A stretch of 64,000 nucleotides of DNA from Amoeboaphelidium protococcarum (taxonomy: Eukaryota > Aphelidiomycota > Aphelidea), in assembly GCA_023515745.1 (NCBI GenBank), contig JALECJ010000256.1:496001-560000 (forward strand), given 5' to 3'. Every line of letters starts with the position of its first letter. Position 1 is the stretch's first letter. Shown piece by piece: positions 35,027-44,695 of the stretch. The translations under genes and the position numbers were made by a program. The notes below the pieces were generated by a model, which saw nothing but the letters and a program-made list of their open reading frames with translations, did no database searches and was not told the DNA's origin.

Positions 35027-36430
35027 TCACGAATCAGTATCCGTGTCCATCAATTCTGAAATGTCATCCATAGAACTAGTAAGGCGATATTCCAGTCTGC
35101 CAGGTAGCCTTATTAATCTGCGTTATTGCTCCTAATCTGAGCTAGTCCTACTTAGAGAACTGTAACTTGAATCTAACGAGTCGCCTCTAATAGCATCGAA
35201 TCGGTGATTAAAACCGCCCAGACCACCAACACTAAATTCACGATGAACCTAGCTCAAATCACCAATTGGAATAATCTGCTGACATTGACTCTGTGAATGT
35301 GCTTGAGCAAAGAATGGATGATTGTACAAATATGCCCACTACAGAGGACGCTTATCAAACACTTTCTAATTCATGATGGCCTCGCGAATGCACTAATTTC
35401 TGTATTCATTATCCAGAGCATCTCTGAATGTTAGAACGTTATAATCATCGCCAACAATGCATGCACCATACAGTTGACTATCAGAGATACTGAGTACAAT
35501 TTCAGCCAGACTTTAGAACAATGAAAAGTAGATTCGATGCGCCGGATCATCAGACAACTCCTTCAATTGATAATAGCTGATGGAATAGATCATGGCCAAC
35601 ATTGCAAATCTAGCATTCAAATCTTTAGGGAGTTCAACTTTCGAATGAGCTGAATTGGACGCGACAATCTTCTTATTTATTTAAATCTGACTATCTCCAA
35701 AATCTATAATCTTGGCCATACGATTATCAGTCAGATCTGCCGGAATCAGAATATCAGTGAAGGTGACCAAGTGAAAACATTTGGTTCCGCTATTTGACAC
35801 AAAAGGTGATGGTGCTTCTCCACCCTGTCCAGAGGGTAGAATTTTAGTCATCAGATTGCGTGGATTCATATCGGCTTACACAAATCTTAAGTGATGATAC
35901 GCAATGTCAAAGGCAGCAAAGAGTTGGAGCAGCATTGAGGACATGGCAGGCAACACACGCTAAATATCTAACTGCTCAAAATAACCTTGCATAGAGCCAT
36001 CAAGGTACTCCATCATCGCATACATGCCATTCTGCACGGGGCCCAGTTTTGTCGGTCTCTGACAGATGAATGTATCGAGCAGCGCCACAAAATTCGGCGT
36101 GAGATCACGTAAACGCGTCAGCTCAAAATTGATCAGGATTTCATGCTAGAAACTGTATCGTTTATAATCACCATGTTCATCATCATCAATGTTATTATTA
36201 TTGTTATCGCTATATTGAATAGAATTCACTTTTATTGCATATTAAGTCCCCACTTTGTAGGTGCGGCCATACGTGCCGGAGCCAATATACTTGACTCTGT
36301 TAGACACCAGAACAGCGCGGAGGGCAGCACAATCCTTAAATTTCAGCGCGTTAGTCGCGTAGGTGAAAATGCCAGCATTGAGTGTAATTACAGCCAGAAA
36401 CGCGTAAAGCAATGTCAAATTGCTTTTCAT
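35027..36430 (-). CDS. Secreted/lumenal protein-kinase-like protein A
   Basis: Single exon, 467 residues. Starts with a clear signal peptide (MKSNLTLLYAFLAVITL... to ATNA, about residues 1-28). A protein-kinase fold follows: glycine loop IGSGTYGRTYKVG near 48, VAIK-type lysine in QYAIKVNS near 66, a low-complexity Asn/Asp insert, catalytic loop ADMNPRNLMT near 187 (Asp and Asn present, His/Arg before Asp replaced), and KIIDFGDSQI near 244. A long insert separates catalytic loop and DFG. The C-terminal 110 residues are Ser/Gln-rich. The essential Lys, Asp, Asn and DFG are all present, so activity is possible. It is a diverged paralog of the adjacent downstream-coordinate gene. No match to FAM20 or VLK motifs noticed; family unknown. 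Confidence 0.8.
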
Positions 36431-36869
36431 CCCACCCGATCAGCTTTCTCTATGCTATCTTCTATATCGTGTACTTTAGATTTACTAGCTGGTATGGGAA
36501 GAGAAGAAAATGATTGATTATTAATAGGGTGATTACGGCTTAGTATTGCGATGATGTGTGACACGATTTTTCAATCTCAGCCAATTGCATCACACGGCAT
36601 GTGAAACCACGCGCGCGCTTTTGATCTTGAGTCACGGTGTCGATCCAATGTTTGTCATTGTTGCAATCTTTATGAAAATTCACGAGGACATAAATCAACA
36701 TTTCGCGTTCGGTAATAGTAATGTAAGGAAAATAAAATTATAGTCTATTCTACTTTATTTAAAAGCAGTCTAAATATATCGCTCATAATATAGACTACGC
36801 GTTAAGAAACTACGCCACACAGCATTTAGACGACATTGTATAGTCGGAGAGAGATAGAGCATAATAGAA
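36431..36869. other. Spacer between tandem kinase-like genes
   Basis: About 440 bases serving as promoter of kinase A and 3' flank of kinase B. Contains one ACGCGT (near 36797) and GCGCGCGC at 36611-36618. No gene recognised. Confidence 0.4.
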
Positions 36870-38003
36870 TCATTAATTCATTTCTCCATCATTATTGTTG
36901 TTATTGTGGCCATAAATATTTGCGTAAGATATCGCTTGGGCATCATTTTTGTTTTTATCATGAGAACGCAGTTCTGAAAAGATTGCCTAATTAAATAGTT
37001 TAGTCCAGCTCAATGATTGATACAGCGGCTGATCCAGCAGAGATTCTCGAACACAAGCTTGTTTCATCTCATTCTACTGGATTGAGGATACAAAAGATAT
37101 AAGATTATCGGCCGATATCCAGCAGGACTTATAAGCTTTCATGTGATATTGCAAGACGTACTTGGCAATATCATCCAATTGTTGATACTATTCAGAAGCG
37201 GTTTGTCGCAATGAAAGTAACGCGTCAATAGGAAGCACTGATAGCACTGCGAAAACTGCAAATCTAGCATTGACATCTTGATAATAAATCCCTGAATGCC
37301 AAATTTCGCCAGACTAGACAATTATGCCATCATGGATGATTTACGCGTGCCCAAAATCAATCATCTTTACCATTTACCAATTAGAGGCTGAGAGTGGAAT
37401 GAGGAAGGAGTCGAAATCCGAGACTACGATAGACAGGCTATCGAAATGCCGTCGACGATCATACGCGCTTTTGATCATCAAATTGGCAGGATTAGTGTCC
37501 AGCATAACAAAACCTGTCAGTTAGTTGGCGACATACAACGTAGATAGAATTTGCAGTAGAAATGATCGCGATGTTTCAAAGACTTGAAACGACGCTGACA
37601 AACTAGCCAAGTAAGATACCATGGGTTTTTCTAGTTTCTCCATCTAAAGATAATAATTTGATTCAGAAGGAAGCAATATTGTTGTAGTTGGACAATACAT
37701 CGCATAGTAAAATTATACTACGCCACGAATATATCCGGCATCGAGCAGATCAGACAATTCATGAGAAATGAGCACCTCCTTCTCTATCTACGCGCCAGCC
37801 AACTCTGAGCTTGGAGTCTTTATAACTGTGCCATCTGATATCTAGTATACTCTTGCGTAGCTACCAGATGCCAAATATCTAATGAAGCGTCGACTCTGAA
37901 GATATTCGGCAAAGCCTTTGCACCTTTACATTTCATTGTAGTTAGCGTTGACCAAATGCATCATGAGCAAGCACGACAAGATAAGCTAGTACCAGAGAAA
38001 CAT
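36870..38003 (-). CDS. Secreted/lumenal protein-kinase-like protein B
   Basis: Single exon, 377 residues. Signal peptide MFLWYQLILSCLLMMHLVNA, then a kinase-like domain organised as in its neighbour: glycine loop LASGSYARVYQ near 45, lysine in TVIKTPSS, catalytic loop MLDTNPANLMIKS near 168, insert with SDFDSFLIPLSASN, then KMIDFGHAQI near 219. The phrase DVNARFAVFAVLS parallels DLNARFAMLAMIYS of protein A, confirming common descent. It lacks the long Ser/Gln tail of protein A and ends with an Asn run. UAR codons supply many Gln. Tandem on the same strand, so likely a duplication; sequence identity between the two is low, so the duplication is not recent. Confidence 0.8.
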
Positions 38004-38876
38004 ATTAATATTTTCGAATGGATTTATTAAAAGTATAGAAAAAGCTAAGTTTATTTAATGGAAAATTTATAATTTTCCGTGGATTCAGGGGCACATGTTA
38101 CCACGGCTTTCAGGTGAATGTGACGGCATGACCGTAACTCGAAACCCGAATTTTTGGTCATTCTGTTCGATGATATAAGACACACTCGATGTGATTCAAT
38201 TGGTACCAAACTATATACAAAATTATATGTTATTTCTCGCTAAAAACAGTGTGTTGTAAGCAATTTGATGTCAATTTTACTTCGTAGCTCAGCGGGTGTG
38301 GGTGGCGCAGTACTATATTCCCGACTCAAACAGTCTTTTTATGAAGCCCCTGGTCTAATTCTTGAACTGACTCACGGTTTGGCCTACGGAAGCAACTTTG
38401 GAGGTTTTCATGGGTGATTCTAATAATTATATACGATATTGAATGATAAAGAGTATCACTATTGAATCTAAAAAATTTAGAAATTAGGAGCCGATGAACG
38501 CGATGTTTTCAACATTGAATGACTGTCTTTAATGAAAAGTCTGGCATCATTTGACAATGTTGATTAGCTAAATGTTGATTAGTTATTATTAAGGAGCAAT
38601 CAGCAAGTTTAGAACTAATGTAAAAGTGTTGTTTTGGGCAGAGTTCAGACAATTATGCGATCGCCATCGCCATGATGCGTCCGCTAAATAATCTCAAAAC
38701 GAATGAAAAGCAGCAGAAAGATTGGAATCGCGACAAAAGAAAGACCTTGACCCAAATCGCCAAAACTTTTAAAGAGAGAGCGGCGCGCTAGAACCGATTT
38801 CGTCATTATATCGCTCAGTATCACAGCCTTGTTTCCGCCCGACAATATATCACACAGTTACCACCTAAAATCTATA
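38004..38876. other. Intergenic region with palindromes and one small frame
   Basis: About 870 bases between divergent genes. Seen: a perfect palindrome at 38061-38077 (GAAAATT/AATTTTC around TAT), CCGTGG at 38077-38082 mirrored by CCACGG at 38101-38106, and ACGG/CCGT near 38142-38154. A 49-residue frame at 38268-38417 is listed separately. The remainder shows no gene. Confidence 0.4.
38268..38417 (+). CDS. Putative 49-aa protein
   Basis: Short frame from ATG 38268 to TGA 38415-38417 with protein-like composition: MSILLRSSAGVGGAVLYSR, then KQSFYEAPGLILELTHG and a Gly/Phe-rich end (YGSNFGGFHG). The basic, Ser-rich, Asp-free N-terminus would suit a small mitochondrial inner-membrane or respiratory-complex subunit, but no family is recognised and the length allows chance. 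It contains no UAR codon. Its first bases include a tRNA-A-box-like TAGCTCAGCGGGT, which I attribute to coding sequence. Confidence 0.35.
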   Translation: MSILLRSSAGVGGAVLYSRLKQSFYEAPGLILELTHGLAYGSNFGGFHG

Positions 38877-39956
38877 ATGTTTCGCGGTGCATCCAGTAGA
38901 GCTTATTCGCGTGGTGCTGGCGGCTTTAGAAATTTTAGTTCTGCAAACTTTGGCAAGTCATTCAGATAGCAATATCAGTCATCATCATCATCATCATCAT
39001 CCTCATCCCACAGGAAATACTCATCATTTGCTCAGTATGCTAAAGCTGCAGGATTTGATTTTAAGCCGTCTGCCAGCGGTAAGTTCACTTACTAAGCCAA
39101 GACAACTTTCGCGTCGATAGAACGCGCTGCTGCCAAGAGAGCTGTCGGTATTGGTAAGATTACATCCACAGTCGTTGATAATGAAATGATTACGCGTTGA
39201 TATATTTATATCTTCGTATCTATATATGTGTGTGTAGCATTAGCCTCCAAGTTGCCTCTCTTAATGTCTGCCGCAATGAACGGCCCAGGTCTCTTCTTAT
39301 CCGAGTTGGACACCGGTGATGAAGAACTTGATGATGAATGTATGTCTTTAAGTACTGTAATTTTTATAGCGATTCATTCTTTTGTATGTCGTGCCTCTGG
39401 CCATTTGAGACGTGCATTGGATAGTGTATTTCTGATAATGGTAAGTTTTGTTAATGCTCTGTGATTGTATAATCTGACCGCTCGTTTGTAGTAGCATTTA
39501 AAATGCATCCAGCGAGAATTACATTATGTAGTAGGCGGGATACGCTTAACAGTATTAGAAGTACTATTGCTATCTAAGGCTTTGAAATGTCATGATTTAA
39601 ATCTGGCAGCAATTTGAGTCTATCAGTAACCAACTCTTAGTGGATGGAATTCTGGCGGCCCTGTTTGATGGTCGCGTCCTGGAGAAGAGTGTGGAGATAG
39701 ATTGCTTGTCGAAGTTGGGTGTGTGTGTGCGGATGATAAAATTCTTTATCAGTTGATTTTGTTGTTAGTCACAGATGATCTTTACAATAATAAACGCGTT
39801 TTATTTTACCATCTTTTGTATTTGTTTATTTAGTAGATTACTGAGGATTTTCCACGAGCTTTCTATTATTAGATCACTTCCGCCCCTCTTAGAATTGTGT
39901 AGTTTTCTATCGTTTTTTTCAGATTTTCTCCATCAAATCCTATTCAGTCTATATGA
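38877..39956 (+). CDS. Unknown protein, five exons, Ser-rich N-terminus
   Basis: Proposed exons 38877-39153, 39238-39440, 39492-39560, 39610-39718 and 39769-39956 (introns 84, 51, 49 and 50 bp) give 281 residues with consistent phases. The first 60 residues are Arg/Ser/Phe/Gly-rich without acids (MFRGASSRAYSRGAGGF), like a mitochondrial presequence, and include a serine run encoded by TCA repeats. Later: FASIERAAAKRAVGIG, LPLLMSAAMNGPGLFLSE, LDTGDEELDDE, RELHYVVGGIRLTVLEQF, LYNNKRVLFYHLLYLF and ITEDFPRAFYYQI. A mitochondrial location is inferred. The two 3' introns have weaker signals (GTACTA...GGCAG; GTGTGT...TTAG). Family not recognised. Confidence 0.5.
38979..38999 (+). repeat. TCA triplet repeat (poly-Ser)
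   Basis: Seven TCA triplets in a row, continued by TCC TCA TCC, encode ten serines in the N-terminal region of the five-exon gene. Confidence 0.85.
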
Positions 39957-39972
39957 TTGATTAATTAATTGA

Positions 39973-41427
39973 ATGCTTGGAGAGTAAATGTAAATGGAAA
40001 ATATGGAAAAAGATCAATTAATAATTAAGAACGTAAATGAAGAGGACGGGTTTTAAGTAGAAAAGCAACAGATTGTATTCTAGCATATATAGCAGCGAAA
40101 GTGGAAATTGTGGCTGATTATAGGCTGTCTATCTGCTCTATTCATTACAGTATTCAGTCTCTCTATAGCTCTGGTGATAAGCAGAGATGGTCAAATATCA
40201 CCGGCTGATAGGCCTAACCCGGTGATTCTCATATCGCTAGATGGATTTGCCGCCAGGTATCTGCAGCGTTAGTTGACTCCTAATCTATAGCGGCTTATCG
40301 ATAATGGTGTACATGCCCCTTTTATGCAGCCAGAATTTCCCAGTAAGACTTTCCCGAATCATTGGTCTATCGTGACTGGTCTCCTGTCTGAGAGCCATGG
40401 TATTGTGTCTAATCAATTCTATGACCCGGTGATTGATGATGTCTTCACCTATACCAACGATACTTGTAGCAAGGATCCTCGATGGTGGCTAGGTGAGCCA
40501 ATATGGAATACTATCAAGCGATAGTAACTCAGCTCGAATGTCTGCTTCTGGCCTGGTAGTGAGGCTCCTGTTAATGGGATGCATCCAGATCGATATATTC
40601 CATACAGCCAGGCTAAAGAGATGGATAATTGTGCGCGTGTTGATCAAGTGCTTGAATGGCTTGGTGAACGATACGCCTGGGATCAGACTTATGGACCAGA
40701 TTTGATTGCAATGTACATCTCCTCCGTCGATTCCACAGGTCATGCAAATGGACCAGATTCTTCCGCTGTGGACGAAGAGATTAAGAGAGTTGATACTGAT
40801 GCTATTGGTCGATTGATTGATGGATTGAAGTCAAGGAATGCTTTAGATTATGTCAATTTGGTTATTGTCAGTGATCACGGTATGGCTGCGACTGATCCGA
40901 ATAAAGTAGTCTACTTGGAAGATATCTAAACCTCTGCCGGTCAGAATGTGACAAATTATATAACCGTTTACGATGGCTCTCCCGTACTTCACATCCAGCC
41001 CCACAACGATTCTGTTGCTGATGTTGTCTACGCTGCTCTGAAGAATTAAAGTGTTAAAGACAAGACTTGGAACGTTTATAAACGCGGTGAAATACCTCCC
41101 ATCTACTAATACAGCAATAGCAATAGAATCTCGCCGATAATTTTGGTTGCAGATCAGCCTTACACCATCTCCTAGAAGAGAGGTGACTATTTCCTCAAAG
41201 GAACTCATGGCTACGATCCGCGGGATCCTGATATGCATTCTATATTCATTGGACATGGCCCGTAATTTGCCAAGAATTTCACCATCGCGGAATCTGCTGG
41301 AATGTCTAATCTAGACGTTTATAAGATTCTATGCGCACTTCTGAATGTCAAAGAAGCTCCTAACAATAGCACTTTATCTGAGCTCAATTTTATTGTGCCT
41401 AATGAGTTTCTTGACCCTAGAAAATGA
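39973..41427 (+). CDS. ENPP: ENPP-family ecto-nucleotide pyrophosphatase/phosphodiesterase
   Basis: Type II membrane glycoprotein-like phosphodiesterase, single exon, 484 residues from the first in-frame ATG (39973; ATGs at 39988 and 39994 also fit). A cytoplasmic Gln/Lys-rich tail is followed by one anchor helix (LWLIIGCLSALFITVFSLS). Catalytic domain: metal Asp in ILISLDGFAARYL, nucleophile Thr in PSKTFPNHWSIVTG, YISSVDSTGHANGPDS, VSDHGMA and KGTHGYDPRDPDMHS, so all six metal ligands and the nucleophile are present. Short, lacking somatomedin and nuclease-like domains, resembling ENPP4/5/6 or fungal Npp1. Cleaves phosphodiester or pyrophosphate bonds of extracellular or lumenal nucleotides. 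Confidence 0.93.
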
Positions 41428-41536
41428 TTAAATAAAAGTTATAATTGTGATTATAATTCAACATTATTTATATTTAGCGTTCATATCACCATTCACACGC
41501 TTTCAATTATTTACAGATACAGTATATCTATACACT

Positions 41537-43012
41537 TCACCGCTATCTAGCACTGTGAGGCTTTTAAATTAGATTTAATCGATCGCGACAGAATTTGGCC
41601 ATCTCAGCCACTAAAACTGGATAAAATGCAGGATCTTGATTGAGGCCTTTGAGTGATTGCTTCAAAACATTGTACGCAAGAGATCGATGGACGTCGCTGA
41701 ATTCAACAGTGTCTGCCAAGTCATTAGCCATCTTCTGGAACAGCTCATCTTTCTTGAATCCACGATAAGAATCTTCAAGCATCAATTTGACTGCTTTAAC
41801 AGCTGGATCGAAGCATCGATGAGTTGATACGACAGCATTCGGATCTCGATCGGCTCTGTCAAAACTCGTGCGGATCATCGCCCTAGTTTCCTCGACAACC
41901 TTCTAATTCAAATTGAGCTGCATTGAAGATTCGTCTTCAAAGAACATTTTACAGATTTTACGCGCCTACTTGGCCTGATTGGACGGAGAGAGATGCAGCT
42001 CATTCTAATATCGCGTCACTGCCAGATAAAACAAAAGATTTTCAGGCGCGAGACTTCGAATGAGGTATGCAAGGAAATAAGCCAATGGAACATTAGACTT
42101 AAGCAGTGGATTAAGACCTCCTTTTTATATATCAGCAACAGTAACTTCCCGTTACTATTGCATTTGCTCAGACTTGCGCAATATGAGTTTATCCGAGAGC
42201 AGAGGACATGCTTGCACTCCAGACAGGGCAACGGTAGATTGAGGATTAAGCAATTTCAAGCGAAGCATAACTTTGGATGGTAGCTATAGCTATTACCTTA
42301 ATTGATTAATCTCCATACATTTCGGCATTGCCTGATTAATCTTGCGATCAAGGATATCTTTAGACGCGGAGGCATGGGATTGATGAACAGAGTGGATCAG
42401 CTGCTTATCACGTCTAGTAAGAGGTAAAGACATTGAACGCTTTAGTTTTTTTCTCTATAATTTACCACTAACCTGCAAATCAATTTGAGGAGTATAACAC
42501 TTTTACATCTAGATGCCTGGCGATTTAGATTGTCCCCTACGATCATCAGTCATATTACCCCTTGTACGAATATGACCAGGATGATTTACGCCACCTTTTA
42601 CAGCGCTATTGACTGCATGTCTTTACCGCATACTTGATATCGATCTTTTCAACATCGAGCCTTATTCGAGTTTATAAAATTTTTAAGTGTTTAAACACTA
42701 CTACTAGCTAATATCGACTTTCCCAGATGAAGCTCGCCGTGATTGCTGTCGACGCGGTGATTTTGGATAATGCTAAGATAGATTACCATTGCTGTCATCA
42801 CATTCTTATTTCATATACAAAGACATTATTACTATTAATTAAATGAATCTATGTAAGTTAGTGAGGAAAGAAGCTGGAATTGATAAACTACGATCACTGA
42901 CAATCCACGATGCACGCGAATCAATTCTTGTGTTCATGAAATCCGTAAGTATCTGATCGCTAATTGGCTGTCGAAATTGGTGCCTCAACGATGACCAGTT
43001 TTGTGCTCCCAT
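41537..43012 (-). CDS. RGS-domain protein (regulator of G-protein signalling)
   Basis: The sure part runs from ATG 42431-42433 to TGA 41537-41539 (298 residues) and contains an RGS domain: VPLAYFLAYLIRSLAPENLL, FYLAVTRYQNEL, ARKICKMFF, and FDPAVKAVKLMLEDSYRGF, matching the RGS helices that stimulate G-alpha GTPase activity. The same frame is open without TGA for 193 more codons up to ATG 43010-43012, with protein-like text (SDQILTDFMNTRIDSRAS, SPRRQQSRRASSGK, MLKRSISSMRQRHA), so I annotate the longer 491-residue form; the N-terminal limit is uncertain. A C-terminal MIF4G-like helical stretch (NDLADTVEFSDVHRSLAYN) follows the RGS core. No intron needed. Confidence 0.75.
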
Positions 43013-43210
43013 CAAATAATCCGTGACCACTCTTGTGTTAGACTGTATGTTACAAAATGAGAAAATGTTTTATCGCTGCTTAATTAATTTTCAGTACCAG
43101 CTTAACGTATGGTTTCGAAACAACTCATAACCTCATGATGTGAGCTTCAATCTCTTTCGTTTCTATTGTTTCAAGTTTTGTATCAGACGTCTGGAGATCT
43201 CTGTATCAAT

Positions 43211-44458
43211 ATGACTATTTTTGAAAGTTTTGCCTCAGTTAATGATGAAGTTGTATGCTTCAAGAAGTCTCAACTGGGATTGTATGGCCCTGTAGGTTCG
43301 AAACGCGTCAAACCGGTAGAAAAGACTGGTGCAGCTCCTGTTGTGAAGGTGATGAAAGACGCGTCAACACTCGGTAACAAAGAGAATTTTGTATCATCAA
43401 ACTATTAAACTCCTTCTGGTCCAATATTGATGTCAAATAAAATGATTAAAAGTATTGCAACTGCTAATTTTGTACCATATGGTAAGCAAAGTAGTTCTAA
43501 AGTTGGAAGCAGTGATATGTGTATTGTATCCACAGTCAGTGATCTGTGCCATTCGGTTGTAATTTGTATTTCAAACATTCCGTGGGACGTTTCAAGACGC
43601 GACATTGAACAGTATTTTGATCCGTTTCAGATCAAGTCGTGCCATATTTTGATGGACCTTGCGTTGGATAGTCCGGCTAAAACAATGGGTAAAACACTGG
43701 CGGACGCGTACATTGAAGTTGAGAACGTTGGAATCGCAATGGACTGCATCAAGTTGAAAAATTAACTATTGATGAAGAATCGAGTGATTTCACTACGCGT
43801 ATCTAACCATTAGGAGCTGATGCGTAGACTATTTCCACAATGGAGTTATCATACCAAGTCACAGAAGGAATAGTACATAACTCAGAGTGAACGCCAAGCC
43901 ATTCTAATGGTTTGCAAAACTATAAGGTAAATCTACCCTCTGAGCGTTTGATTTATACCAGTCTCGTTTATCAATAACTCTAAACTATTGTAGCAACATT
44001 TCTCTCGCAAATGTGCTGATAGACCTTATGAACTGATCATGTCAATGCTGGAGAAGATATAATGGACGGACGCAAAAGTGAAGCCATCTGAGAGACATCA
44101 AAAAGAGATCTTTGACATGTATATGCAGGCGGTCACAATTTTGAAATAGCACATCCAGAAGGATCATCATCACATAAGCGAATCAATGCTACCACGCTTT
44201 CTAAAGGCTGGTCTTGAATGTCCAGGATATAACGCGCAGTAAAAGAAGCTTATTGGGGAACAAATGCCAACTGCTACTAAGCCCTCTCTAGACATTTAGC
44301 CTACTTTAGACGTCACATAGCCAAAAGATTCAGCAGTAACTGATGTCAAGACAGAGGATGACATGGATGTAGACACTCCAATGTTTTCGAGCTGTGTAGA
44401 CTTTGGCGATTTTGAGTTGGAAGAGAAATAATACTAACAAGAGACACCGAAACAATGA
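43211..44458 (+). CDS. RRM-containing RNA-binding protein, two exons
   Basis: Starts MTIFESFASVNDEVVC at ATG 43211 and ends at TGA 44456-44458. A disordered Lys/Ser-rich N-terminus is followed by an RNA-recognition motif: VVICISNIPWDVSRRDIEQYF (RNP2-like) and TLADAYIEVENVGIAMDCI (divergent RNP1). After the intron come RPYELIMSMLEKIQWTD and an acidic tail with VKTEDDMDVDTPM, a possible SUMO-site motif. The intron can be read as 43927-44022 (GTAAAT to GATAG; 383 aa) or 43910-43993 (GTTTGC to TTGTAG; 387 aa), the latter adding QHFSRKCAD before RPYE. Reminiscent of fungal RRM proteins with a C-terminal RPFE-like motif; exact family not assigned. Confidence 0.75.
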
Positions 44459-44695
44459 TTCTGAACGTGAAAATATATATGGAATGCACAATGGGTAATA
44501 AAACGAAGTGACAACCATAAGGAAATATGAAACAAAATGAATAGTAAAGTTGAGTGTGAAACGAGCGAGCGTCTTGTCGTTTCAACTTTGGTGACGCGTC
44601 TCTCTTCTTTCCTCTCACACACTTGTCTATAATTGTTTTACACTTTTTGTTCACGAAGCTTATTTGTATCTTGGCATATAATAGTTAGGCTCAAT

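Noticed and set aside
38280-38345. tRNA gene suggested by TAGCTCAGCGGGT (A-box-like)
   Set aside because: No B box, anticodon arm or acceptor pairing follows; the bases lie inside a small open frame.
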